From Ampelocalamus luodianensis (taxonomy: Eukaryota > Streptophyta > Magnoliopsida > Poales > Poaceae): a DNA stretch of 64,000 nt. Position numbers and translations under genes: made by a program. The stretch covers positions 16,648,626 through 16,712,625 of the forward strand of contig CM070624.1 in the NCBI GenBank assembly GCA_036346255.1, written 5' to 3'. This document shows positions 9,721 through 23,015 of this stretch, in pieces (position 1 is the stretch's first letter; every line of letters starts with the position of its first letter). The notes under the pieces were generated by a model. That model did no database searches and had not been told where the DNA came from. It saw nothing but the letters and a program-made list of their open reading frames with translations.

Positions 9721-10530
9721 AGACATCTTCAACGGTGAACACCTCAGTCATTTCTTACTTGTCATGTCACTCAAATTTCTAATTGAAGAAGAGAGGATGT
9801 GAAGAGAGAAAATGTGTCATCTTTTATATAAGAAATAAACTGGGCAAACAAACCATCGCAAATAATGAGTGGGTAACGAGAGAAGTTGTGTTGAAAATGA
9901 ATGATTTTATAGATAAATTATTGAAGATGTTGTCTTTAAGGTTATCTGTGGATAAGTTAGAACCTTTAGATACAATCCTAAAAGATAAACTATTGTACAT
10001 GACTGAAGTGGGCACCAGGCATCATAACCTATGATACCGCAATGCATGGCGCGCTATTTCTCACGAGCTGCGATAGATTGTCCCTGTAGGTGTAGCATTG
10101 GGGAAATGAATAGCATATGCACTGTTTATGAGCACTGTAGCATCACTATAACTCTTGCTCTAGGCCACTCTTCTCATATCTAACTATTTAGATTTACCGA
10201 ATATCATAGTACTGTTTACTGTGATACCTATCCGTAGCATTGGTCGGGCGCGATTTATAGATCGCGCTACCGAGCTCAGTACCGCTGCCGCCCCGCCCTT
10301 AATGCCAAACACCCCCTTAGTCGGATAGATTAGATTCTCCACACCAACTCTGCTTCGATCCATCTCTAGCTTGTTCAGTTGTTCTCGCTGTTGCATGCAC
10401 CTAGCTGGCTAGCACCTTCTTGCTCTTGCACACGGCCTGGTATAGTGGCCTGGTATGAGCTCGACCGTGAGCTAGCTCGCGAGTTTCTCGTTCTACTAGT
10501 GACAGTGTGCTACCCTCGCTATCCGACGAA
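9721..10530. other. Upstream region of the peroxidase gene
   Basis: AT-rich MITE-like DNA up to about 10010, then mixed sequence to the start codon. I see no convincing TATA box. The open frames at 9783-10034 and 9824-10015 are on opposite strands of the same repeat and are not called as genes. Confidence 0.4.
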
Positions 10531-13500
10531 ATGGGTCAGAGGCGATGCGGTGTTCTCTGCTCAATGCTGATCTTTTTAACGCTGGTAGCGGTCACCTATT
10601 CGCAATCGCCATCTCCAACGCCGGCTCCAAAGACACCGTCCCAAACTGCATCATCACCGGCGCCAAAGCCATCATCTCCGTCTCCAACACCGGCTCCAAG
10701 ACCACCGGCTCCAAAGCCGCCATCTCCACCTGCGGCGTCGCCGGCTCCAAAGCCGCCATCTCCACCTGCGGCGTCGCCGGCTCCAAAGCCATCATCTCCA
10801 CCTGCGGCAACGCCGGCTCCAAAGTCGCCATCTCCACCTGCCGCAACGCCGGCTCCAAGGCCATCACCTCCACCTGCGGCGTTGCCGGCTACAAAGCCAC
10901 CATCTCCTCCTGTGTCCCCGGCCCCAAAGCAGCCGTCTCCATCTCCTCCTCCGACTCCACCGCAGGCTCCGTCGAACTCCTCATCGCCGTCGACGTCTTC
11001 CTCGGGCCAGCTCTCCCCTCGCTTCTACGCCCTGTCCTGCCCGGGCGTGGAGCTGGCTGTGAAGGATGTCGTCAGGTCGGCCTCCACCTTGGACCCTACC
11101 ATCCCCGGCAAGCTTCTCAGGATGCTCTTCCATGACTGCTTTGTAGAGGTACGAAATTAAGGAATAGTGTGCACTAGTCTACTACTTGCGTTTGAGCATT
11201 TCGCAAATGTGTTACGGGCTTTTTATTCATAAGGTGGCCTTTTTATTCATAAGGTGATTGAAACTTTTTTAAGTATAAGTTATGTTTTTTATCTATTGGA
11301 TTAATATCCAATCATATGATATATCAATCTCTACAAATCTAATTGTTATAAAAATTAACTTAAAATTAAAAAAAATTCATGCGACTTAAAAATAGCAAAT
11401 CTGATGTGTTATTGGCATTGCAATAATATTCATGGGTACATCCGAACAAATGGTAAAATAGGTCTCTGTAATCTAGTTCATCGTATTCTGATTTAATTTT
11501 ACGCGTATCCATGTGCTAGATCTAGGCTTAAATTGAGTGTCTTCTAGATTTTTTTTCCTGATGTGATGACATTGGGCCATTTCCTAGTCAGTTCTTCGTA
11601 TTTTCAGTGACTGCAGTGGTAGCTAAATGATGTAGTGATGTATTTTTTTTTTTTACCATGACTATGATTATTGATTTATTTATCCCCAATCAGTAGGAGC
11701 TGATAAATAAATAGTGCCCATTCTGATTCTATTGACTTGTCTACAAAAAAATCTTTCTCCCAACCAGTTTCCCGAAAAGAAAAACTCAAGTTAACGGGCC
11801 AAGAGAATGGCTATGAAGCACCAATTGCATACTCTAATGATGTTTTTTGAAGATAGTAATGATGTTATAATATTCAAACCTTTCACCCCCTGGACAATTG
11901 GATGATCTAGAATTTTTTTTAATAATTACTCAATAAATGTAGGTTAATGGGACCCCATCACGCATGCCAACTGGTACCAAACACAATGTAGTCCTTGACA
12001 ACCTGCATGTATGTAACTGCAGCATCTTGCAGTTGCAGCTCATCAAGTTTGTGAAAACTTAACTGGCATGCACAATGACAAATCATTTCAAGAGTGTAAT
12101 TTTCTTCGTCTCAGGGATGTGATGCGTCGGTGCTGATAGAAGGCAGCGGCACGGAGAGGACCGACCCCGCGAACCACTCACTCGGCGGGTTCAATGTCAT
12201 CGGTTCCGCCAAGAGGCTGCTTGAAGTCATCTGCCCTGCAACTGTTTCTTGCAGTGACATTATAGTCCTTGCTGCAAGAGATGCTGTCGTGTTTGTAAGT
12301 AGCGTGGAAATTTGCTCTACTCAAACCCATTGCTCTGATATACTTGCTGCAGTTTGTGCTTTCTCTTGCTGCAATTCGCCCAAATCATAGATGTGCCAAT
12401 AGTTAATTTGAATCTGTTTATATAAATGATACTAAGCAGAAATACTTACTGAGCATACGACATCAGAAACCCTCAACATTAAATGCTGCAAGAATTAGAT
12501 GTCTGAGCATCCGATGAATCCAGTGCTCATGGTCCCGTATATGAGATGGCTAAACCTTGCAAAATAGGAACTAGCAAGTCAGTCTAATGATTACATCCAA
12601 ATACAATGGGACAGGGCGACCATGACGAACTTGCCTATAAGTGAACATAATTCTATTTCCATTGATCTCATGTTTTTGGGGGACCTGGCCTTTCATGTGC
12701 ATAATTTGTACGGCACGTGATTGATGGTCCTTAGGGCGAGAATGGCAAAATAAAAGTGGACACAATTGGAATTCTGAAACTTTAGAACATATTAGCAGAG
12801 TGTCTATGCGTTGTAACGGAAACACAAACTTTCCACGAGATGGAAGCGTGAGAGAGATGGAGATGAGGGAGTGGGTGGAGCGGCGGCGATGGAGCCTAGG
12901 ACGAGAGAGGGAGACGAGGAATGTGGCATAGGGAGCTCTGCAAGCGCCGAGGGACGAGGGACGCATGCGGACAGCCGGTGGCGTGGGTGGTTCTGGCGAC
13001 AGCAAGGTCGAAGGAGTGCAAATCAAGGGTAGCGGCGCCGACGTGGGTGCGAGGCGGGGCTGGGGGGTGGGGGTCGAATCGGAGGAAGAAGAGTAGGGCG
13101 GTGATTGCACAGATGTGAAGAGCAGCCACATTAGAGACGCGTTGTGGCTTACACGGTGGTCCCAGTGCGCGCGAAGGTTTCGTTGGTTTTTTTTTACGTA
13201 CGTAGGGGTGGGATGGGATGATCCTCTCACTGTGCGGAGTTAAACTCATTCTTTTATTAGCTAAGATAAGATAAGACATGCTTTGAAACTCTCATTCTAT
13301 GCCTTGGCTAATTACAGACCTGCAGAGTTGCAGTAACATTCAACGTTTCACCTATAGCCTAGGTGTCACTTCGACACAGACGTAAATGAGTTACTGGAGT
13401 GACGGTAACAGTAATTTGGTTGTTTTTGCATGAATAATCTAGGTTCTAGACTAAAACGGTAATGTCAAATGTTGAGTACTACTAATTCATGAACTGATGT

Positions 13501-14213
13501 TTGTATGTTTGTTTCAAACCAGACCGGAGGACCGTCGGTGCCCGTCTCCCTGGGTCGACGGGACAGCCTGGTCTCGCTGGCCTCCAACGTCAGAGCAAAC
13601 ATCATCGACACCGGCTTCTCCGTCGACGCGATGGCGACGAGCTTCGCCAACAAGGGGCTCACCTTGGACGACCTCGTCACCCTCTCAGGTACACCGAGGA
13701 ACAAACACACTTGCTCGAGCTGCCTGCATTGGACTGTCACGTAGTTTCATCTCACTGTAAGTACGTTGCCATGTGGCGCCGCGTGCAGGAGGCCACACCA
13801 TCGGGTCGGCGCACTGCAACACGTTCGGCGAGCGCTTCCGGACGGACGCGAACGGGAGCATGGTGCCCGTGGACGGCACGATGAACGCGGACTACGCGGA
13901 CGAGCTGATCCGGGCGTGCTCGATGGCGAACGGCACCGTGTCGGCGAGAGCGACGGTGGACTGCGACGAGGGCTCCGCGTCGGCGTTCGACAACCAGTAC
14001 TTCGGCAACCTGCTGGACGGGCGGGGCCTGCTGCGCACGGACGCCGTGCTGGTGCAGAACGCCACGACGAGGGCCAAGGTGGCGGCCTTCGCGCAGAGCC
14101 AGGAGAGCTTCTTCGCCAGCTGGGCCGACTCGTTCGTCAGGCTCACCGGCCTCGGCGTCAAGACCGGCGCCGACGGCGAGATCCGGCGGTCCTGCTCCAG
14201 CGTCAACGGCTGA
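10531..14213 (+). CDS. Extensin-like proline-rich class III peroxidase
   Basis: Four exons (10531-11148, 12115-12294, 13523-13688, 13789-14213) joined by GT-AG introns encode 462 residues. The ATG at 10531 was chosen because a signal peptide follows directly (hydrophobic 'LIFLTLVAVTYS', cleaved near residue 24). Residues 25-158 are a Pro/Ala/Ser/Lys-rich repeat (units like 'SPPAASPAPKPP'). Residues 159-462 are a complete haem peroxidase: distal His in 'LRMLFHDCFVEGCDAS', 'GRRDS', proximal His in 'DLVTLSGGHTIGSAHC', and 'FDNQYFGNLLDGRGLL'. All eight conserved cysteines appear, plus one extra. Class III peroxidases are secreted and use H2O2 to oxidise phenolics and cross-link wall polymers. The extensin-like arm suggests anchoring to, or self cross-linking in, the wall. 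Intron positions match the classic three-intron peroxidase gene. Intron 2 holds an unclassified GC-rich stretch (about 12560-13230) that may be an insertion. Confidence 0.92.
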
Positions 14214-14604
14214 TCGATCAAGAGACCGACCATGGGCAGGGTATAATTAATACATACATAGAGATCGAATTAGCCGGCCGAGAATGAGATTGATTCGTTT
14301 GTTGTTGTTGTAGCTGATGATTTATATTTTTTCATGATTCAGCGAGGTGTTCTTGTGTAGGTGGCATCGTTTAGTGAAAATGAGAAAAAGGAAAGTAGAG
14401 GGCGGCATGCGTTTTATCTGCAACCGAATTAAGCACAGCGAAATTGTACTCCGGATGACTGAACTCTGAAGATCGGCAAATACATAGTAGTATTAGTACT
14501 ACTAGAGAACGTTCTTATGAAGTTCAGCTGGCACTAATCTGTGAAGCGTGGATGAGATCTAAGTAGATGTTTTGATCTCCGTAGAGGAAACTACAAGCTG
14601 GTAG

Positions 14605-14923
14605 TGTTGGGATTGAATCGCTCAGCTCCCTCTCTCAATCTCTATTAGAGAGATGTATACACATGCATATGAGATAAGCACACACACGCATGAGAGGTGC
14701 AGCGGGACTACATTTTTCTTCTCAATTCATCTCTCTTCTTCTTTCTCTTATTTATACTAGCAAATAAGAGGTAACTTACATGCAAACAAGTAACTTAAGC
14801 ACTACATGCACCCACTAATACATGTAACCTCTCCACTACCTCCACTACATGATAATGACCTACTAATCCACTAACTCTAGCATGCAAAACACAACTAACT
14901 TGATGACAAGATTAATTCCAACA
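14605..14923 (-). repeat. 3' LTR of TRIM element
   Basis: A 319-bp LTR starting TGTTGGGATTG and ending AATTCCAACA. It contains about 48 bp near its right end that the other LTR lacks. Confidence 0.88.
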
Positions 14924-15624
14924 ATCACCCCCTTAATCTTGTCATGTCAAACTTCTTATCTGAAAGACCGATCTTCCAACGCATCTCAAAGAAGCATTAC
15001 CTTTCTCTTGCTGATCATGCCGCTGGTGACACACCTCGCCGGCGACTTCGACCTCTACTTTAGCTCCAATTGTCTTTCGCCAGTGACACAACTTGACGGC
15101 GACGGAGACTCAGACCGGAGCTTACATTAGTGGGTTCTTCGACACACCTAAAGAACTCACGCTTTCTCGTGGGCACAACTAACACGAGAATACACATATA
15201 CAACAGCTAGACGGGAGTACACGGAGAGAACACACTTTTATTCTCTTGTACTACTAAGCTCTTGGACACGCACACAACTAATTCACAGTGGAGGAAACAG
15301 AAGAACGTCATGAGCACATGCACAACTTTTGGCACTCGACAGGCCCGGAGCTTTTCCATGTACTCTCATTCTTTATCCTTCACAATACCTCACCTTGCCG
15401 CCGCCAGCCTCCACCTCCTGTGGAGACTGCTGTCGTCGGCCTACTCCGCGGCAATCACGCTGTCGCTGCCGGTGCACACATCACATGCGATTCCGACACA
15501 CCGCGCTGGCGTCGCCATGGCTGTGTGGACCTCCGCCGTCATGCTCCTGAGTGCATGGTGCTGCAGTCGGCTTATCACCGGCACCCATGCACCTCCGTCC
15601 GACGCGCATCGCTCTGATACCAAT

Positions 15625-15895
15625 TGTTGGGATTGAATCGCTCAGCTCCCTCTCTCAATCTCTATTAGAGAGATGTATACACATGCATATGAGATAAACA
15701 CACACACACACACACGCATGGGAGGTGCAGCGGGACTACATTTTTCTTCTCAATTCATCTATCTTCTTCTTTCTCTTATTTATACTAGCAAATAAGAGGT
15801 AACTTACATGCAAACAAGTAACTTAAGCACTACATGCACCCACTAATACATGTAACCTCTCCACTACTAACTTGATGACAAGATTAATTCCAACA
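15625..15895 (-). repeat. 5' LTR of TRIM element
   Basis: A 271-bp copy of the LTR, almost identical apart from a longer CA microsatellite and an internal deletion of about 48 bp. Confidence 0.88.
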
Positions 15896-16203
15896 GGTAG
15901 TAGTAGTGTGCATACAGAAAGGCACAAACGCAGCATTAAAGAGCCAGAATTCCCAACAAACAAGGGAGAAATATTGAACTGAAGCACTGCAGCATGTCTT
16001 CGGACAGAGGGAAGATCCGCACAGCACATGGCGCGTACTGCGAACGGAAGAACATCACAATGCAATCTTCCCAGCACATGGCGCGTACTGCGAACGGAAG
16101 AACATCACAATGCCCAGCCCAGCGGACCAGCCTCGCAGAGTCGCAGGTGAGGTGACATGCAGGCAGGCCACCATTCAAAATGTAACCAACGAGATGACAA
16201 TCC
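15896..16203. other. Spacer between TRIM and copia B, with a 42-bp tandem duplication
   Basis: No gene seen. The 42-bp block starting 'cagcacatggcgcgtactg' occurs at 16022 and again at 16072, with a 50-bp period. The ORFs on the - strand across it (15823-16178) only reflect this duplication. Confidence 0.7.
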
Positions 16204-16421
16204 TGTTAAGAAACCCTAGATTAGGGATTGATAGGCATAATACCAAAAATACCATCAGTGGGTTTTAGTCTTTAAATACAACCTCATGTACTCAGAAAGA
16301 TACAAATCAATTAATAAAAGAGGTCCCCCCTAATTATGTCTCCACCTATATTCGTCTTTGTCGATTGTCTATTATATGGTAATTAGTTGATTGTTTTCAG
16401 CGATTACTATGTATTTTAACA
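16204..16421 (+). repeat. 5' LTR of copia B
   Basis: A 218-bp LTR with TG...CA ends, followed by the non-canonical primer region. Confidence 0.85.
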
Positions 16422-16919
16422 CGTTATCAGCATGATGCTCTTCAAATCGGGTATGGCTTCCTATATATTGATGATTAGATCAATCATGTTTTCTCAGCTC
16501 TAATCACATATTAATTTGTGATTTATTTGCATGATCCGATCTAATCTCTTTCTAGTGTTTTAATTTTGTAAATTAAAAGCTAGACCGTAGATCGATTATT
16601 TGCTAAGTATGATTAAATTTGGGATTACAGTTCATACATCAAGAAAAATAATATATCATAAATCTACGGCGACGCCTTGCGATCCACTGCCTCCGCGTGG
16701 TCAACGCCTCCGCCGGCCTGCCGCCGCAGCCTTGATCGCCGGTTAGAAGTCGTCGCCACCCTGGTCTGAAGCCGAGCCGCTTCGCGCCAGATGCGCCTCC
16801 GCGAGGCGCAACGCTGCCTGGCAGAGCCGCGCGTCGGTGCTGCCGCGTCGCCGCTCGTTTGCACCATGCTGACCTGAAGCTGTCCAATGTGAAGTCGCGC
16901 CGCCGTAGCTCGGCTTCTG

Positions 16920-18540
16920 TAAGATCAAGAAGGTCGACTAGAGGGGGGTTGAATAGTCGTTTCTAAAAATCCTTTAAAGCTAAAATCGAGTTTTATGCGG
17001 AATTATAAACCAATTCGATTTTACTCAATTAAAATCTAAATCAACTAGTCTTAATTATGTGCACCAATAAGCTAAAACAATTGATAATAATAGCTAACAA
17101 ACAAAGACGTATAAGCAATTTAATTCTAGAAAAATGAATTGCGCAAAGTAAAACACAAGAGAACAAACCACAATGATGCAATGAAGTTTTACCGTGGTAT
17201 TTGGAGACTTGTCGATCTCCCCTAATCCACGTTGAGATAAGCCCAACCAAATTGAACCAGCTCCACAAATTAAGTCAACACCTCCGAGGTAAGTCCAATA
17301 AAATTGGACCAGCTCACAACTTGAACCAATACCTCGATTCACTCGGAGTTGCTTTTCCTTCACTCCGGAGATGGAGAACACCAAACCACTCACAACACGT
17401 CAGACCTTCTTACAAGCTTCTTGAGAAGATCACCGGACCACGACGCCTCCACGCCGTCTAAGTGTCGGCAAACACCAAGAGTAATAAGCCAAGCCTCTTG
17501 CTTGACTCTCACCAATTGCAACACATGCACAATTGGACACTCAATTGAATTCTAGTTGCAACTAATGCAACTAGAACCTCTCCCTTTGCTCATAAGGTGC
17601 AACACATGCACAATTGAGAGAAGAAACTCACACTAGCTCAAGAGAGTGAAATAGGATGCCAAAAGTTGCCCCCAACAGACCAAGATGGGTATTTATAGCC
17701 CCACATATAAAAACTAACCATTGGAGGAGAATCTACCAAAAATCAAAGAAACCCGGTCAGTCCGCAGGCATATGGCCAATCAGTCCGGGATATAAAGCAA
17801 TGGTTATAAAACTAGCCGTTATAGATAATTCTCTGTCATTCCGCCCTTACAGGGCCTGGTCTGACAAGACCCCCGGTCAGTCTGGACTTCCGAGAGGAAG
17901 AAAACGAAAAACATGCTCTCTGGAAAATGTTAACTGGTCTTATAAGGACGGTTAATCTGGCCTTCCGGTCAGTCCTGGGCGGTCAGTCCGGCCTTGGTTT
18001 TCAGTACATGCAACACTTGGAAAAACGGTCATAACTTTTGACTCCGATGTCAGAATTGAGTGATCTTGGGCTCTATGGAAAGCTTATTCGGAGGGCTACA
18101 CAACCCAACTGTTTGATTGATATCAAACATATTTAATCAAATCAAGAAGCACAACTCCAAAGAGCTAACACATAACCTAAGTTCAAGAAAAGAGCAACGA
18201 ACAATCTTAGATCTTGTTAAGGAATGATGCATGAACTTCAGCAATTTGCAAAACATATTTACAAACCTTAGTATCATGCCATAAGGAGTAGGTGCATGGA
18301 CTTCAATTATTTTCAAAACATATTTGCAAACTAAAGTCGCATGCTAGAAGAATTTGCAAAACACATTCACAAATAATAGCATCATACCACAGAGAGCTAA
18401 AGCAAGCGGAATTGGGCTATCAACACATGATGAGACTTAAACTACTAGTCAAGACCCCTCTTAATAGTACGACAACCTATACTAGCAATCCAGTCTTCTA
18501 ACAAAACACCAAGACTAGTAAAAGACTATGAACACCTGAA
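16920..18540. repeat. Unclassified repeat nested in copia B
   Basis: It opens with 'gactagaggggggttgaatag' (about 16936), the same motif as the repeat at 6166. It contains repeated 'ggtcagtccg' type motifs (17755-18000) and a 'gtatttatagccccacata' TATA-like site at 17690. After it, sequence typical of copia internal DNA resumes ('aaggcaaaggtttttgcag', 18555). No LTR pair or duplication was found, so the ends are approximate. Confidence 0.45.
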
Positions 18541-21500
18541 CCTATTGTCGCTGAAAAGGCAAAGGTTTTTGCAGACACGTGCCTAGGACTAGAAGTCTGT
18601 AAATGAGTATAATTATGCCATGAACCATGTTATCTATCAACTAAGGTTATGTAATCAGAAGTTATTAAATGCTGGTTTGATTGATAAGTATGTGCAATCA
18701 AAGGCAACGATAAGCCTATGGTATGTTCTATGGAGACCTATAGAAATCTCCTAGTTATCCATTAACTGTGTAAAAATATCGCTTTCCTCCATGAGTCGCA
18801 TTAGTAGTACAAATTCAACTCCTGTCGAGCTTGGTCCTACTCGTGATGAGTATCTCTTATCTTTTGCTTTAGGTTGAAACTTCATGCATTAGATTGTTTT
18901 TCCCAGATGTCATAAATAAAATAGAGGTCTAAGCTGTTCTATTAAAGTCTTATCTCCAACTAAATAGTTGATTAAATCTATTTAATAGAACGTATTGCTG
19001 GTAGCATACCTTACCTGTAGTAAATTAATCTTGCATGGAATAAGTTTTGCAAACAGTATGCCCAAAAATTGAAAATACGCTAACATGCCTTGCTAACAAA
19101 ATATTATTCATGTGCTCTTGATATCTAATAAGCGTCAATTCACTAGCTTGTAGTACATAGATGCACAAATGGCTAAAGGGAAAAAATTCTCTCAGTGGCA
19201 CCGAAACAGGCCTAGTCATATGTTAATCTATGATAGATCACTTTGGCTAGAAAACATCATATTCCTTAAATAAGTACAGAATAACTTAAGCCCTAAGACT
19301 TGGAGTCTATATAATATTATCCTCGACCACACTGATTTCTTAATAAGCAGATTATTACAGAGTAAATATTGGTTTCACGCTAACAAAATTGTACTCCTGT
19401 TGAAGTATGATTGTAAATCTTTAACTTCGAGTTGATTTCAAGCAAATGCCTGATGTACACGCTATCACTTGGGATTTTTATAGTTGGCATAAAAAGGGGA
19501 AGGATATTATGTTTATGTGGGATATTGAAACATAAGAGGTATAGAAAAATGCTCAAAACAAGAGTCATGGTAGACACAGTGACATATCCTAGGTCAGAGC
19601 CAGAAGCAAATTAGTCCGAAACAATAAATTAATCTAGTTTATTTTGAGAGATAATTAAAGAAAATTGCATAATTATTATCCTTATCCAGTTGATATGGAA
19701 AATGATATTTACGCCATTGTCGATACCTATGCTGTTAGCAACCACTGTCATTGTTGTCCACGAAGGACAATTGATTTGTGTCTTCGACAATATGTTAACC
19801 GTCAGCATGCGAGAATGCACACGGCAAATCGACGACCACTTGACGTAGTCGCACATATGCCATGTTGGCTATTCATCGATGTGTGGCATCTCATCGGAAA
19901 TGACACATGCATAAATTGGTAAGTACGGTCTGCAACTGCATCACCACTAGAAGCCATAGCACTTGCTTGAAGCAAATATAGCTCCCAAAATAAAAATATA
20001 ATGACTTATTGGATTTTGTTAATCCTGGATGATCTAAATTTGGTCATATTAATTATGTCATTACAAATTAAAATCATGTACACAATTTATCATCATTAAT
20101 TAAATGCGGTGTTCCTGGTGATTCAACTAAGATTTGAAGTTGAGAAGAAAATTTAGTATTTTCGTGCAGATTAACTATGGTCAAATATTTTATGTTCCAG
20201 CATTATATTTATATTCCTGAAGAGCATGCTGTAGTTTTATGCTGTTAGGACGTACTGCTTATGACCATAAGAAAATATATTGCATAATTATAAACTTGAA
20301 GATTAATGATCCAAATTATTTTAAAAAAGGTATGAGTAATTGGATCAAAACTTGAGCAAATAATAAAGAAGCTAGTCTATAGTATAAGTCTGCCAACTCT
20401 CGAACCCCCGTATGAGACCTTTGTCGCAGATTAATAACCAACCAGAAGTTAGAATATCCTATAGAATGTTAGGATTATGTAGTTTTCTTGCCACTGCACT
20501 GATAAAAGTCTAGCTCACTGCATATAATTATCAAACTCCTTGTTAAAATAAGTGTGTTAGAGGAATCAAACATTTCCTACATGTTATCACCACTGTAGCA
20601 TACGCATTTGAGCCACCACTAGTTGTTGGAGATCATGTTGGATTTAAAATTCAATCAATCATGTGCCCATGATAGGGGAATTTTGTGGTATGCTATTAAT
20701 AAAGATCGAATCTCGGCATTAGGGGGGAGAGAAATGCCCAAAAGTTTGAATGTTGTCGTATTTTCCAGGAGAAAAAAATCTTTAGTACTAAGATACATGC
20801 ACCAATCAAGCTAAACTTAAGGTTTAGTTTATACTCCGGTATGTCAGAAGCGGGGAGCCTACTAGATACTTTCCAATTATGAAGGAGTTACCACAGTGTT
20901 TACTTGCAGTAAATACGTCATTAGAAGTGGAATACCGCGGGTTGAATAATATATCTACCTAAGTGAAATTGACTTATTAGTTCTTGATCCAAAATCTGTG
21001 GGGGCTCCTACGGGTGTAAGATCTAATGACACTAGCTAACATAATTATTAATCACCCCTTTAACTCTCTTGAAGAGAACTCATCTTGAAGGTGAAATACC
21101 TCATGAAAAGGTTCATCATGAAAATAAATGCCCCAGCAATTTGGTGTGCACATATTACAATGCTGGGAATGTGGAACGACCAAGAATCTTTTGTTTGGAA
21201 AATAACAAAGATCTGGTTAACACTAAAATACCCTTAATTTGGAGGATATAGGAGAAAAGTTGTCAACAATCACTTTGCCTCTACAATTGCTAAAGTTTCT
21301 TTTATGAGAACACGGTTCTGAAACCAAAGTCCATGACCGAGCGCTTGAAGCGTTCATATCGGGTCACATAATGAAAGCATACGAGGCTGAACCAAAATTG
21401 CTAAATAAAAGTCTTGGAACCAGATAGTTTAGACTTGATGGGTTATTATGAAGATAATAAAGTGGTGAAAGCTATGGTTCAAAGGTCCCCATAGAGACCG

Positions 21501-22654
21501 TTACTCTCTTATTATGAATGATATAATGTTTCGTTCTATAATAATTCTGGCAAATGACATGAACAAAACATGCAGTCAATGGGTTCTGAAAATCCTTGAT
21601 GAGATTCTCGAAGGACTCAAAATTCCTAGTAAAAAAGAAACAAAATCGCAATATATATAAAACTCATACCCAATAGTCTCTTACCTATAGTAAGAGCTTC
21701 TCTCGGAAGAGAAATTATCTTACCAATCGATATCTTAATCACACTAATGATCATATAACCACTAGAAGTAGATAAGGGCCCATCAAGACTCGAAAGAATG
21801 AAACAGGGAATCTAAAGACCAGAAGTGTGCCACACAAGCTCTTATAAAGTGCATATTCTACTAGAAGTTAGTAGAATGACGTTTTCCTCTAGTACCATGA
21901 ATGTACGATATACATCGGTGATATTGACAATTAATCCCCCTAAACGCCAAAATTAAGACTAGTTATATTTTACTCTAGAGTGATACAATTATACTTTATA
22001 GTTCTGCAGAACAGACTATTCGTTGTAACTTTAACCACCCAGAGATAGTTACAAAATATTAAGACCCTGAAAGGTTTTGATAAATCGTACCCGGAAGACA
22101 TACGACTTTGCAACTAGTATTACCTCATATCCTCTGCAAGGATAATTTACTTGTGTTGCACAATCGAATAGTGATATTTGATAAGTTAAGTATGTTACTC
22201 CCGAATAGTGTTTATCCTAAAATCTCCACATTTATATGTAAAATTTTGCATTGTGGTAATCCAGTTGATTTGATTACAATATCCTTGTCTATGTTCATTT
22301 TTGAAAAATATATGAAAGGCATTGGAGCGACAAGACTTCAGCGGAAGTTGCCTTCAGGGGGAACATATGCTAAACACTGATCAACATACTTGATATTTTA
22401 AAAATCTTAGTCAAGCCTAAAAAGTGTTGATACGATGATTACTGCTCAAATTCACCTTGAATGTTTTTACCATATAATATTTTAGATCCAGTTGGTCGAC
22501 AATGCAAAGATCATGAAGATCGTGCATGGATACTGATGATCATTACTAAATCCTAAATATATCTATCAAATCCCTACAGTTTAAAATTCTAGAATGGATT
22601 TATATTACTTTATGGTAGTGCAGTCATCTCTTAGTGATCATCTTAAACAGACTT

Positions 22655-23015
22655 TGGTAGCTACTTCTACCAATCACTCAAAATTGTTGCACTATATGAA
22701 ACCCCACATGAATGTATTTGTCTTAGACGTGTGATTAGTCATATCCAGAAGTCATGTGGCATTAACACCGTCAATACCCCTCTAATTATCTATGAAGATA
22801 ATGCTACTTATGTTACATAAATGCAAATATGTTATGTCAAAAGTAATATCACGAAGCATATTGCTCTCAAATTCTTCTATCCCCATGAACTCCAAAAGAA
22901 CGATAAGGTGAAGATGCTGCAAACTAGATCTTGTGAAAATCTGGATGGTTTATTCACTAAGTCTCTGCCTATGTCCAGTTTCCAACGATGCGTTTATGGT
23001 ATTGGAATGAAGTAG
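22655..23015 (+). pseudogene. copia B RNase H remnant
   Basis: The frame reads 'SKLLHYMKPHMN'-like text, then 'IIYEDNATYVT', a stop, and 'HIALKFFYPHELQKN' with 'TRSCENLDGLFTKSLP' and 'FQRCVYGIGM'. This is the end of copia Pol (RNase H, including the Y-E-D-N-A motif). In-frame stops and frameshifts make it non-functional. It closely parallels the same region of copia C. Confidence 0.75.

Larger units (their letters stand above)
14605..15895 (-). mobile_element. TRIM-type miniature LTR retrotransposon, complete
   Basis: Two direct LTRs (14605-14923 and 15625-15895) enclose about 700 bp. GGTAG occurs just outside both ends (14600-14604 and 15896-15900), a 5-bp target duplication. Next to the right LTR is TGGTATCAGAGC on the - strand (15611-15622), a tRNA-Met primer site, and next to the left LTR is a purine run 'aagggggtga' read on the - strand, so it is oriented right to left. 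At 1.29 kb with no recognisable gag or pol, it fits the terminal-repeat retrotransposon in miniature class. Short open frames inside (for example 15262-15636) show no element protein. Confidence 0.88.

Noticed and set aside
10545..11135. 196-codon ORF and a 93-codon antisense ORF over the peroxidase first exon
   Set aside because: They are frame shadows of the Pro-rich repeat; the real frame is fixed by the signal peptide and the peroxidase domain.
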